A stretch of DNA of 64,000 nucleotides from Candidatus Thiosymbion ectosymbiont of Catanema sp. Cochon2018 (GCA_011392765.1 WYCW01000006.1:85427-149426); one strand, 5' to 3'. Numbered from the stretch's first letter, positions 55,100-63,390 are shown. Notes: generated from the letters alone by a model not told the origin. A program made the numbers and translations.

Positions 55100-55186
55100 G
55101 TTTGGTTCCTTGCGGTTCGACAGTCTGCATTAATGAGGTCTTTCTTAACAAACAAAACGGGTGTCCTTTATACCAGCCAAATTGTA

Positions 55187-56032
55187 CTAACTGAAGCTTT
55201 CAATTTTCTCTTTACAGAGTTTTTCTGTCAACTCTTTTAATTGATTTACTCTACAGGCTAACCATTCCAGTTGATTTTTTGAAATTGAATAACTCGGTTT
55301 GTAACGCGCATCAACATAGGCTTTACGGAGCAATTTAAAACACTCTTTTTCTTCTTCCGTAGCTTTGGGAAATACAGACAGGAACTTGGGCTCAATGCTT
55401 CCGACTCTTTGGCCTAGTTTCTCTAAATCATGTGTACTTGGTTTATAGCGAGTAAACACCAATAAAATCGTTCCGTATAGTTTTTCTGTTGCCTGATGAA
55501 GATCAAATGCCGCGAGATTATACATTTCCTCCGAATAGTGGAATTCATATGTTTTAATGAAATCATTTGCTCCTTGAAACCACTGATCAAAATCTTCTTC
55601 AGCGAGTTTTCTACGTTCCCCACTAGTGATTTCTTTTGGCTCCTCTAGCTCAAACTTTCCTGAGTCATGTAGCAGGATACCTTCTCGCAGGATGTCAATA
55701 TAAAAGTACTGACTTTTCCTTAAACGACGATTTACAAACTGGATATCTTCGGCAATCAAGCTGATTGGAGTTCTATGGGTAGTCTTGGCTAATTTTTGAG
55801 CAAGCTGACTATTCTGCTCAATTTTGCTGGCTTGACGAGGTGTTTCAGTAATGACAAGAAGGTCAAAATCGCTTTGATAGCGATAGAGAAGTGTTTCTGG
55901 GTCAAGGTCTTCTACCCAGTTACCACGGGCATAACTCCCAAACAAGATAAGCATATCGAGATCAACTTCTTCTCGAAATAATTTCGATAGCTCTTTGTAA
56001 TTCCTGCTGTTTTTGTTCAGGAAGGTGTTCAA
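55187..56032 (-). CDS. MNT-HEPN fusion protein (nucleotidyltransferase plus HEPN)
   Basis: A 281-residue fusion. The N-terminal minimal nucleotidyltransferase has LFGSYARG (residues 30-37) and the metal-binding DxD in SDFDLLV (D55/D57). The C-terminal HEPN domain has the pattern NLAAFDLHQATEKLYGTILL … PSTHDLEKLG. Separate MNT and HEPN proteins form MntA-HepT type toxin-antitoxin pairs in which the MNT AMPylates the HEPN toxin; here both are on one chain. No canonical RX4-6H in the HEPN half, so it may be a non-catalytic variant. AT-rich; lies in the cassette array. Confidence 0.82.
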   Translation of the reverse strand: MNTFLNKNSRNYKELSKLFREEVDLDMLILFGSYARGNWVEDLDPETLLYRYQSDFDLLVITETPRQASKIEQNSQLAQKLAKTTHRTPISLIAEDIQFVNRRLRKSQYFYIDILREGILLHDSGKFELEEPKEITSGERRKLAEEDFDQWFQGANDFIKTYEFHYSEEMYNLAAFDLHQATEKLYGTILLVFTRYKPSTHDLEKLGQRVGSIEPKFLSVFPKATEEEKECFKLLRKAYVDARYKPSYSISKNQLEWLACRVNQLKELTEKLCKEKIESFS

Positions 56033-56321
56033 GGGAGGTTTTCATTCTCTTAATGATAATCCCTTCGTCTCTCCAATGCCTGGTTGAAGAATACAAGTTA
56101 GCCGCTGGGGTGTTGAGTGATTGAAAGGCTAACAGGTGGTAGCGTGTAGGATGGGTAGAGGCGCGGGCTCAGGTAGTTGTTTTTGGCGCGGTTTTTCCCG
56201 CGCCGAAACCCATCATCAGGGGTTTCCGTGGATGATGGGTTTCGGCGCAGTCAAGATTATTGACATACCCAAAGTTCATTGGTGCGCCTCTACCCAATCC
56301 TACCGCGCTTGACTCTTTTCG
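56033..56321. repeat. Nested palindrome between cassette genes
   Basis: Outer arms GTAGGATGGGTAGAGGCGC (from 56142) and GCGCCTCTACCCAATCCTAC; inner arms GCGCCGAAACCCATCATC and GATGATGGGTTTCGGCGC. Single GGCTAAC and GTTAGCC-type cores occur at about 56090-56135 but no full attC is convincing. No gene. Confidence 0.65.
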
Positions 56322-56990
56322 TCACTCTTTCCGCACCGCCAGTTCATAATCGCCACGAGAGTCATAGTTAAAAGACTTCACCACTATATAATAAATATTA
56401 CTAGCATTACTTTCAAAAGAAAGCGTTACAGGTTGGTCGCCCAATTCTGTTTGTCGTTTAATTCTATTTTCAACAGCATCATAAATCTCCACTGTCGCTC
56501 CAAAACCGGGCAGAGAGAGCTTTCGTAAAATAACTCTTATCGTGCTGCTGGACGCATTGAATTTGTAGAAATCTCGGTCTTGGTTTGTGGCTATTGAACC
56601 GCGAATTGTTGTCCCTTCTGCAATTAAATTTGCAGCAGCAATATGATCGTTGGGTTCTTTATCCGCAGTACTTGGCACCGAACCGATTGATTCGCTAGGC
56701 ACTTCTGTTTTTCTAGCGGTCGTCGTTTGGGGGACTTTAGCTACCTGATCAAGCTTGATTTGCTCCGGCGATGTTGCTGGCATTCGCGGTGCTTCCTGCG
56801 TCAAATGTATCGTGAGACCAATCAAAACGAATACTAAACCGAGCACTCCAGAAGCAATTCGCCCCGTTACGCCGGGCTCAATCTTTCCGCTGATATTACC
56901 AACTACAGCGATGAACAAAAAGAGTACCCCGGCAATGATAAACAAGGTTGCTACAGGTGCTGTGAGTACCCCATTGAGGAACTCATCCAT
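56322..56990 (-). CDS. Membrane protein with PPC-like domain
   Basis: A 222-residue protein: two membrane helices (VATLFIIAGVLFLFIAVVG; IASGVLGLVFVLIGLTI), a Thr/Ser-rich linker, then a bacterial pre-peptidase C-terminal (PPC) beta domain with EPNDHIAAANLIAEGTTIRG, DRDFYKFNAS and YYIVVKSFNYDSRGDYEL. The domain would face the periplasm. It lies in the cassette array in the array's orientation. Confidence 0.75.
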   Translation of the reverse strand: MDEFLNGVLTAPVATLFIIAGVLFLFIAVVGNISGKIEPGVTGRIASGVLGLVFVLIGLTIHLTQEAPRMPATSPEQIKLDQVAKVPQTTTARKTEVPSESIGSVPSTADKEPNDHIAAANLIAEGTTIRGSIATNQDRDFYKFNASSSTIRVILRKLSLPGFGATVEIYDAVENRIKRQTELGDQPVTLSFESNASNIYYIVVKSFNYDSRGDYELAVRKE

Positions 56991-57124
56991 GGTCTTGCCT
57001 CCGGTTAGTGATCAGGTTCGTCATATGAAAGGTCGGGATAGAAATGTAGCGCGCGCATGATTTAGGTAAACGACTTCCGGTGTGTCCGCCGTTTCCGGCA
57101 TCGTGGCAAATGGTCATCATACCG

Positions 57125-58020
57125 TACATCACGTTTCTACAAGCCCCCCCTACGATCCCGGACGGCCGGATTTCACGGGTCCGGTTCTGACCCTGACTTA
57201 ACCTACGGTCGCCTTCCTCCCATGCATGAAGCTCAAGTGCTGACTCACATACACCCCTCTGCATGGCAGTTTATTTCCAGGTCGCCTCCGCTCTGTTCTC
57301 CGGCCCTACTATGTCCGGATACTCATGAGGCTGTCAGGTGCCCAGAGCCCCTTTGCATGCTCCGGGTGTTACCCTTCGCGTCGGGATCTCAAGAATCCCG
57401 TCGGCAGGCATTACCCCGCCTTCATCGCTTCTACGGACTCATGCGCCGATCCGAAACCCTCCTCATGCCTCGGAAACCCCTCGCACACAAGGTCTTTGCA
57501 GGTTGCTGTCAGCCTCTGCTGGGAGTCAGGCCTTCCCGGCGTTATCTCTGCGAATCTTTCCTCACGTGCTTGGACCCCTACCCCGGCTGCTCCCGTGGTG
57601 CACTTACCCGTTTCTTCCCACAGGACAACGGCCTTCCCGACGTTAGGACCCGGTCGGCGCAGTCGCTTTCGCGACCATAGCTATACCCCTACAGCAATTT
57701 CAGTAGGGAGCCTTTTTCGCGGCTGCAGTCATTCTCTCATGTTCAGGTCCGTGAGTTTGCTCGCCACCCCGATTGCTCCTATCGCAGTGCGCCGTTGTTC
57801 CGCTCACTTTCAAGCATCCGTAGGGTTCGGTGGATATTCCGTCGCTTTCGCTCCGGCCCTCAATCCGACTCCCATCGATCCTCTCAACTCCCGGCAGCAC
57901 ACAGGGCAGCCGTAGCTTCTACGTCCCCGCCTCTCTCGGTTTGTTGCCTCCCCGAGCAAGGGATATGCTAACCGTCCGTTTCGGGCAACTGACGGTAGAG
58001 GGACTTCCACCCTCTTAGAT
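57125..58020 (-). ncRNA. Structured non-coding block, possibly a group II intron remnant
   Basis: Long frames on the plus strand here lack any known domain and look like shadows of structured RNA. On the minus strand there are hairpins such as GAGGGTGGAAGTCCCTC (near 57997-58020) and a GGACCCGTGAAATCCGG hairpin (about 57170-57185) that recalls, imperfectly, the GAAA-capped domain V of group II introns. No reverse transcriptase is encoded. The block sits just outside an attC-like site, and some group IIC introns target attC. The identification is weak; it could be another conserved RNA element. Confidence 0.35.
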
Positions 58021-58041
58021 TCGCAGCCTTGCCGGCTGCTC

Positions 58042-58146
58042 CCCTAACGGCACGGATAAGCTGCCGCCTACTGCGCTGGCACGGTGGTTCAGAATTGCTA
58101 CGAGCTCAATGCGCAGTAGGCGGTCAGCTTGAGCCGCGTGTTAGCC
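58042..58146 (-). repeat. Integron attC-like site
   Basis: Minus strand: GGCTAAC at 58146-58140 and CGTTAGGG at the far end, with arms GACCGCCTACTGCGC and GCGCAGTAGGCGGC. Good attC architecture of about 105 bp. It adjoins the structured block at 57125-58020. Confidence 0.7.
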
Positions 58147-58202
58147 GCCATTTTTCATTGCTTTACGATGGACTTCCCGATTACTACCCTTCAAACTCTG
58201 AA

Positions 58203-58296
58203 GCGTGGTTCAGCCAGCGCCATGCGTGACCGGAGCCTCCTTCGTTTGAAGACTGCACGGAACTTGAATGGATGCGCTGGCTGAACCACACAACGC
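58203..58296. repeat. attC-like palindrome
   Basis: Arms GCGTGGTTCAGCCAGCGC (from 58203) and GCGCTGGCTGAACCAC (58273-58288) followed by ACAACGCCC, a degraded core. Probably a decayed attC. Confidence 0.5.
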
Positions 58297-58376
58297 CCAA
58301 GCGGACCTTCCCCGCAAACTACGAACTTCTCTGCCTTGCACCGCATTGCCAACACTCAAAACTTCTGGCGGCTAAT

Positions 58377-58605
58377 GGGGAGCTAACCAGCAACCTCCCT
58401 TGCCCCCATGGACGGGGGCAAGGGAGGTTTGTCTGCGTTCAGCGTCTTGATAGGCGGCGCGTCTTATGTTGCACTGACGTTTTGGTCAGGTGATTGCCTG
58501 TTTTGGTGTCTGAAACGGTTGGGGTATCAAAACGCCGCCGTGCAGGTTTCTGTGTGCTTTCCATTTGGTAATACGTTTTATAGTGCACGTGCTGGTTAGC
58601 TCCCC
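58377..58605. mobile_element. Small element with GGGGAGCTAACCAGCA inverted ends
   Basis: Perfect 16-bp inverted ends (58377-58392, 58590-58605) enclose a strong internal hairpin (CCTCCCTTGCCCCC / GGGGGCAAGGGAGG at 58393-58428) and a short plus-strand frame ending CFPFGNTFYSARAG that resembles an integron-cassette product, although no family is recognised. The ends contain the CTAAC/GTTAG cores, so this may be a cassette flanked by inverted core sites, or a MITE. Confidence 0.5.
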
Positions 58606-58633
58606 AATAAGCGGCGCAGGGACGTGCCGCTTA

Positions 58634-58732
58634 TCGCTCGGGCTCAGGCGCCCAATGCCGCGTGGCACTGAGCTTGAAACTTGCTGAGGAACCGGATCGC
58701 GGCATTGGGTCGCCTGCAGCCGAATGTTAGGC
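58634..58732 (-). repeat. Integron attC site c
   Basis: Near-identical to attC b over about 95 bp (CGACCCAATGCCGCG arms, GCCTAAC core at 58732-58726), but its far core has been replaced by a hairpin AATAAGCGGC / GCCGCTTAT at 58606-58636. The flanking tail CTCATTTGACGGGTCG also resembles that beside attC b. Confidence 0.8.
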
Positions 58733-58993
58733 GAATGGGCTGTGAAAAACGACCCGTCAAATGAGTTTGGTCTCTTTTCTCCCTTTCTTGGGGGTGAAGA
58801 AACGTGGTCTGTCCCCGTTTTCCCTCATTCTGTGAACCCCATATATTCAAACAATTTTTTCTTGCCTAGCTAAACTTACTGTAATTACTTTTGAAAATGA
58901 TATGATTCGATGCCAGCTTTGGATTTTTGAATAGCATTCACTCGACCCTGGGCTTCGCGTAACATCCAGTCATAAGTATGAATTTTAATATTT

Positions 58994-59731
58994 GGGTCTA
59001 GATAACTTTAGAGTGGGTTTTCTTTCAATAGAGTAAGTATTCTATCATAGAGATCTTCCTCTCGGTGATTAAATCTGAATTCACATTCCTTGCGGTGTAA
59101 AAGGAACGTTTGTCGGGGAACACCATTGAACTTTGCAAGCCTCCGCTTCGCATATGACCAGAATGACTCAATGCCATTGATATGGCAATTACCGCGGGCA
59201 AACTCATGCTCACCATGATGCACCCGGAAATGCTTTTTGTAGCCCATGTCTACCAGCCCATTGTAGCCTCTCCAGCCGTCCGAGTGGAGGATGCTGTCCA
59301 GGGCTACCTGACCCCGGATCGCGCTCTGTAGCTGCTTCTTGGAGGCGTCAGGGACGATTTCCGTGTACACTTTCCCATGGCGTTCCAGGATTCCGAAGAC
59401 GATCGTTTTACCACCTGCTCCGCGCCCCTTTTTTCCGCGAACACGGCGTGCGCCAAAGTAAGATTCATCGACTTCAACCTCACCGGATAGAGGTGATGAA
59501 GCGTTACAAACCTGGGCGATTCTGATTCGTAACTTCATGAATAGCTGATTAATCGTCGGGCGGCTTACACCACTCAGCTCGGCGATTTTCGAGGCCGGCA
59601 AATCGTGCGCGAAATAGCGTATAATTGCTCTGAATTTAGCTTCCGAAATGTGTGAACGCCTGAAATACCTGTTTTTTCCTTGCATAACATAACCTTAGCA
59701 TACTCTGAAGATGCTAAAGTTATCTAGACCC
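58994..59731 (-). mobile_element. IS1595-family element, 738 bp
   Basis: Inverted ends GGGTCTAGATAACTTTAG at both sides (58994 and 59731). The flanks are AT-rich but not identical, so I cannot show the usual 8-bp duplication. One transposase gene inside. Confidence 0.85.
59008..59685 (-). CDS. IS1595-family (ISXO2-like) transposase
   Basis: A 225-residue DDE transposase: N-terminal helix-turn-helix (LPASKIAELSGVSRPTINQL), then VEVDESYFGARRVRGKKGRG (first D and E), LHSDGWRGYNGL (D) and HINGIESFWSYAKRRL (E). No zinc-ribbon N-terminal domain, as in the IS1016-like subgroup. Looks intact. Confidence 0.92.
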   Translation of the reverse strand: MQGKNRYFRRSHISEAKFRAIIRYFAHDLPASKIAELSGVSRPTINQLFMKLRIRIAQVCNASSPLSGEVEVDESYFGARRVRGKKGRGAGGKTIVFGILERHGKVYTEIVPDASKKQLQSAIRGQVALDSILHSDGWRGYNGLVDMGYKKHFRVHHGEHEFARGNCHINGIESFWSYAKRRLAKFNGVPRQTFLLHRKECEFRFNHREEDLYDRILTLLKENPL

Positions 59732-59917
59732 TTTCTAAATAGTGCTGAATCTCCAGCTCTTGGCTTGCTGATTCAATCTTTTCAGCAAACTCGTCAACAT
59801 CTCTTTGTTCGATTGAATCCCACCAAACAAAAAAATCAGGTAAGTAGTCTGGTTCAATACTACCTGTATTTTTTAAAATTATCCCTGCCATATAAGTGTG
59901 ATCTGCTTTTTTTGTTC

Positions 59918-60015
59918 AGCTAACGCCCAAGCTCAGCCACCGCCAGCCCCGCACGGAGCCTCAAAATACCCAATAGCCTCGCGGGCGGGCGGTCGGCTGG
60001 AGCGCCGTGTTAGGT
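59918..60015 (-). repeat. Integron attC site d
   Basis: Minus strand ACCTAAC core (60015-60009), arms GGCGCTCCAGCCGACCGCC and GGCGGTGGCTGAGC, and GGGCGTTAGCT at the other end. A canonical attC of about 98 bp directly after the Sel1-like gene stop. Confidence 0.88.
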
Positions 60016-60924
60016 TTTTCTTGTGAGTTTTAAGAGCCTAATCAACGGGCTGAAGAAAATCAGCCTCAAAATGTTTTTCAATAGTGTTTTTTTGAAAAGA
60101 TAATCAGCAATAGGCGGAGATAGCCGGTAATACCAATCAACAACGCTTCGCCCGAAGGTGGTTTTTGATAATTTTTCATCACGAAATTCACGCAAAATTT
60201 GAATCTCAGGTGATTCTGGTGAGCCATATATAGCTGTAGCAATGAAACATCCTTCGTTTTTTTGTTGAGTTTGTGGGTTATCCCCAAGGTACTTTTCCAT
60301 CTTAAGCACCATGACCATTTGTTCCATTTTAGGATCAATCCGTATAGCTTCATCAAAGCACCCTTGAGCTTTTACTTGTTCTCCTTTCTCTAAATAAAGC
60401 CTACCTAAAGAAAGGATGTTAAAGGCTGGCTCAAGTTTACTATGATCTTTTTCGACTGCTAACTTCATTAGTTCAATGGCTTTATCAATATTTGCCTGTA
60501 CTCCAACCCCCTGCCCATAGAGTAGCGACAGATTATGGTAAGCTTTTGGAAATCCCGCATTAGCGGCTTTTGATAACAATTCAAAACCTTTTCTAGGTTC
60601 TGCTGGAACCCCATCGCCACGTGCGTATATTTGTCCTAAGAAACAATGTGATGGTGCGTAGTCCTGATTTGATGCTTTCTGATGCCAATATATTTTACGT
60701 TCATCACTATGTAATGGGGGATAGCTTTCATAAATCATTGCAACATTACATTGGGAGACTCGGTGCCCAGATTCAGCCAATTTAAGAAATATATCATGAC
60801 TTTTTTGAATCTCCATACTGTCTAAAAAGTCAAATGCTTTCTTAAATTCGGTATTATAGATACCTTCTGGATCTTTATTTAAATACTCCTGAAAGACTGC
60901 TACGTCGAGTTGATCATCTAACAT
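60010..60924 (-). CDS. Sel1-repeat protein with CFI-box C-terminus (first cassette)
   Basis: A 304-residue protein with three to four Sel1-like repeats (APSHCFLGQIYARGDGVPAE, KAYHNLSLLYGQGVGVQAN), a TPR-like unit, and a C-terminal CFIATAIYGSPESPE … LREFRD … WYYRLSPPIADYL domain with a hydrophobic end. Such proteins are scaffolds for protein contacts. The stop lies at the attC d core and the start lies just after the attI-side core GTTAGGT, so it is the first cassette of the array. Confidence 0.82.
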   Translation of the reverse strand: MLDDQLDVAVFQEYLNKDPEGIYNTEFKKAFDFLDSMEIQKSHDIFLKLAESGHRVSQCNVAMIYESYPPLHSDERKIYWHQKASNQDYAPSHCFLGQIYARGDGVPAEPRKGFELLSKAANAGFPKAYHNLSLLYGQGVGVQANIDKAIELMKLAVEKDHSKLEPAFNILSLGRLYLEKGEQVKAQGCFDEAIRIDPKMEQMVMVLKMEKYLGDNPQTQQKNEGCFIATAIYGSPESPEIQILREFRDEKLSKTTFGRSVVDWYYRLSPPIADYLFKKTLLKNILRLIFFSPLIRLLKLTRKT

Positions 60925-60941
60925 ACTTTACCCCCCACTAA

Positions 60942-60948
60942 ACCTAAC
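60942..60948 (-). other. Integron attI-side core site (GTTAGGT)
   Basis: GTTAGGT on the minus strand, 17 bp before the first cassette ATG, lies between that cassette and the divergent integrase-like gene. This is where attI recombines. The surrounding attI sequence is not conserved between integrons, so its extent (to about 61000) is inferred. Confidence 0.7.
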
Positions 60949-61006
60949 TACAAGTAGGCCTCAAAAGCGACGTAAGAAAATACGTCGAAAGTGAGGTCTA
61001 ATCTGC

Positions 61007-61040
61007 TTGCCTGTTCGCAAGTGCCTGTATATATTGCCAG
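61007..61040 (+). promoter_or_regulatory. PintI promoter with overlapping LexA box
   Basis: TTGCCT (61007-61012) and TATATT (61030-61035) with 17-bp spacing form a good sigma70 promoter facing the integrase gene. CTGTATATATTGCCAG (61025-61040) overlaps the -10 and matches the gammaproteobacterial LexA box (CTG-N10-CAG with alternating AT). SOS control of intI by LexA at this position is known for other integrons. Confidence 0.82.
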
Positions 61041-61045
61041 TATAG

Positions 61046-61753
61046 AGGACAAACCCGTCAGGTACTGACAGGGGAAATACCCCCACCGCCGGAACGCAGA
61101 CCAAGCCCCGCCTGCTCGACCAGGTGCGGGACAAAATCCGTTTTAAGCACTACAGCATCCGCACCGAGCAAGCCTATCTGGATTGGATTCGCCGCTTTAT
61201 CTTGTTTCACGCCAAGCGTCATCCCGCAGAGATGGGCGCGCCGGAGGTGGCGGCTTTTCTCACGCATCTCGCCACAGTCGGCAGGGTGGCCGCTTCCACC
61301 CAAAACCAGGCCCTGTCGGCATTGCTGTTCCTTTACCGGGAGGTCTTGGGGATCGAGCTTCCCTGGATGGAAAACATGCAGCGGGCCAAACGCTCGCAAA
61401 AGCTTCCGGTGGTTTTGACCGTGAACGAGGTACGGATGTTGCTCGCGCACATGGAAGGGCTCGACTGGTTGATGGCGAGCCTGCTCTATGGCACGGGGAT
61501 GCGGCTGATGGCATGCGTGCGGCTGCGGGTGAAGGACCTGGATTTCGAGATGAAACAAATCACGGTCCGCAATGGTAAGGGCGGCAAGGATCGGGTGACG
61601 ATGCTTCCGGAACCTATGAAGGGACCCCTTCGGGAGCATTTGCGGAGGGTTGAGGCCATTCATGAGCAGGATCTCGACGCTGGTCTGGGAGCAGTATACC
61701 TCCCATACGCTTTGGAAAGGAAATATCCGAACGCGAACCGGGAGTGGGGCTAG
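61046..61753 (+). pseudogene. intI: Integron integrase IntI, C-terminally truncated
   Basis: Strong IntI sequence: RLLDQVRDKIRFKHYSIRTE, FILFHAKRHPAEMGAPEV, ASTQNQALSALLFLYREVLG, LPVVLTVNEVRMLLAHMEG, then the box I arginine region LLYGTGMRLMACVRLRVKDL and YALERKYPNANREWG. The frame then stops at 61753, losing the last third, which holds the IntI-specific region's end, the H-x-x-R box and the nucleophilic Tyr. The break is joined to a GGGTTTCGTTCCT…CCCAGCCTAC repeat fragment. No ATG lies between the promoter and the conserved start; GTG 61124 is the first in-frame codon but drops LLDQ. The recombinase is therefore inactive. Confidence 0.92.
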
Positions 61754-61905
61754 CAGCCATCCATGCCGGGTTTCGTTCCTCAACCCAGCCTACGGCTCTC
61801 ACCTTGCCATTCCGGTTCGTCAACGGATATACGAAGTATATGGTGTTGTTTGGGCACGAGATTTCTCGCTTCGCTCGAAATGACACTAAGTGTCAACCTT
61901 ACCTA

Positions 61906-62012
61906 ATTCTACTTTGTCACATTCCATAATAACCTACCGATCTACAAGGAATCTACCAAACAATGAGATCCAAAAAGATCAGCACGCTACCCCAAATGTG
62001 ACAAAGTAGAAT
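61906..62012. mobile_element. MITE with ATTCTACTTTGTCACATT ends
   Basis: Perfect 18-bp inverted ends enclose about 70 bp of AT-rich DNA; 107 bp in all. No coding capacity. It lies between the truncated intI and the Uma2 gene. The rest of 61754-62040 holds a palindrome fragment (CCCAGCCTAC) and no gene. Confidence 0.75.
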
Positions 62013-62040
62013 GAACGTCGTGTGTCCTCCGCGATTCAGC

Positions 62041-62628
62041 CTATTCCGCGTCTTTCCCCTCCCTTGGCCCTTCCAGCTCAAATATCTCCCACAGGGGTAT
62101 CCCCAGGACCTCCAGGGTAATGATGACCAGCCGCTCAGCAGCGGCAAAGACAGTGCCTTTGTCGAAGCCGTCGGCACCGAGTAGAAAGCGAATGGCATAA
62201 TGTTCCAGGGGGTCGACCACTAGATACTCGCGCACCTCGGCCCGCTCGTAGAGTGCTTTTTTCTGCCGCAGGTCTTTGGCGGATGTAGTAGGCGACAGGA
62301 CCTCGACCACCACATCGGGCGCGCCTTCGATGTGAGTGGGCGTGATGCGGGCGGGGTCGCAGACTACCAGGATGTCCGGCTGCACTACGTCCAGATCCGA
62401 GAGTTTGACATCGGTGGGGGCGATGAAGGGTTTGCAGGATTTGCCTTCCAGTCCACGCTCAAGGCGACTGTACAATCGCGCGCCTACACTTTGATGCTTG
62501 GTGGACGGCGCCGGTGCCATCGCGTAGGCCACACCTGCGATGATCTCCCAGCGCTCGTCGTCCGGCCAGGTACAGTAATCGGCCCAGGTAACCAGGGCAT
62601 CTTGTTTCTCTACGGCTTGGGGTAACAC
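62041..62628 (-). CDS. Uma2-family (DUF820) restriction-endonuclease-like protein
   Basis: A 195-residue PD-(D/E)XK-fold protein of the Uma2 family: WADYCTWPDDERWEIIAGVAYAM-like start, VVQPDILVVCD (Asp), APDVVVEVLSPTT (Glu) and KKALYERAEVREYLVVDP (Lys-Tyr pattern). Function unknown; common in multiple copies in repeat-rich genomes. It appears intact. Confidence 0.9.
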   Translation of the reverse strand: MLPQAVEKQDALVTWADYCTWPDDERWEIIAGVAYAMAPAPSTKHQSVGARLYSRLERGLEGKSCKPFIAPTDVKLSDLDVVQPDILVVCDPARITPTHIEGAPDVVVEVLSPTTSAKDLRQKKALYERAEVREYLVVDPLEHYAIRFLLGADGFDKGTVFAAAERLVIITLEVLGIPLWEIFELEGPREGKDAE

Positions 62629-62845
62629 CTATGACCTCCGGCGGACAGGACCAGGCAAAACTTTCTACTCCCCATCCTATGCGCTGTGGCCGTTGAAGGG
62701 AAAGCAAAGAAGAAACTACGAATCACGCGAATCGGGTTGTTTGCGCCCATGTGGACATTCGCGTCGATAAGATCATGTTTTCGGGAGGATTTATACGCGC
62801 TTCGATTGTACTGCGGTCACCGCACCGCCCTGGTAGGCTACACCG

Positions 62846-63390
62846 ATGATCGCAAAAGACATCATCAACCGCGGTACCCTCAAAAAGAGCCATCTTCCTG
62901 TTTCTCTTGCTGATTGCAATTGCGTCGATCGTTGCGTTCGTGGACGAGCCGGCCGAAAGGGGACTATCGGACGTGCGACTCGACCCAAAGGCCTTCGATC
63001 CCTCGAACGGTCAAACGGTCGACTTTTCCTATACCTTAGCCGGGTAGTGTTCTAATTTTGTTGCTGCTGAGTATAGGGAACTTGAAAACCCCTTATTGTG
63101 GGGTTTTCAAAGCGTCCTATAAACCAGAAACAACAAAATTGGAACACCACCCCTTAGCCGAACCCACCCAGGTCGAGATCCGGATCTTCGCCCCGGATGG
63201 TGGCCTGATCCGAACCCTGGCCGACGGCGCAGACCAAACGGTCAGTCGTGCACAACACGCCTGGGACGGCCGCGACGATACAGGCAAGATTGTGCCCGAT
63301 GAGGCCTACACCTTTGTCATCAAGACCGCCGCCGGTGCCGTCTATGACCCCACCACCTTCTCCGGCGGCGAGGTCTTGCCGGCGTCTTAA
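62846..63390 (+). pseudogene. FlgD-Ig-like surface protein gene, broken by frameshift and MITE
   Basis: Start at ATG 62846 (MIAKDIINRGTL). At a run of five A residues (about 62881-62885) the frame must shift to give KRAIFLFLLLIAIASIVAFV, a membrane anchor, then VDFSYTLA, where the MITE at 63043 interrupts. After the MITE the frame continues EPTQVEIRIFAPDGGLIRTL … AWDGRDDTGKIVPDEAYTFV, a FlgD-type Ig fold, to the stop at 63390. Deleting the MITE with one 9-bp duplicate and one A would restore about 146 residues. Function unknown. Confidence 0.75.
63043..63151. mobile_element. IS1-type MITE, 109 bp, with 9-bp target duplication
   Basis: Inverted ends GGTAGTGTTCTAATTTTG and GGTGGTGTTCCAATTTTG (on opposite strands), internal hairpin TTGAAAACCCC / GGGGTTTTCAA, and duplication CCTTAGCCG at 63034-63042 and 63152-63160. 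The GGTAGTG start and 9-bp duplication point to the IS1 family (compare the end at 669). A truncated copy lies at 51237. Confidence 0.9.

Larger units (their letters stand above)
58885..59891 (-). pseudogene. Small cassette gene interrupted by IS1595
   Basis: From ATG 59891 the minus strand reads MAGIILKNTGSIEPDYLPDF and continues to …EIQHYLE, where the IS begins (59731). Beyond the IS the reading continues as IKIHTYDWMLREAQGRVNAI … SYHFQK and stops at 58885. The intact product would be about 88 residues. No family recognised. The frames on the two sides do not join exactly, so a small deletion accompanied the insertion. Confidence 0.65.

Noticed and set aside
57222..57915. Overlapping plus-strand frames of 100-196 codons
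   Set aside because: Three frames are open at once, with Ser/Pro/Arg-rich products lacking domains. This suggests a structured RNA on the other strand rather than proteins.
58994..59731. 8-bp target duplication for the IS1595 element
   Set aside because: The 8 bases on the two sides differ, so I do not claim one.
59711..59923. Plus-strand 70-codon frame
   Set aside because: It lies antisense to the N-terminal part of the IS-interrupted cassette gene, which is in array orientation.
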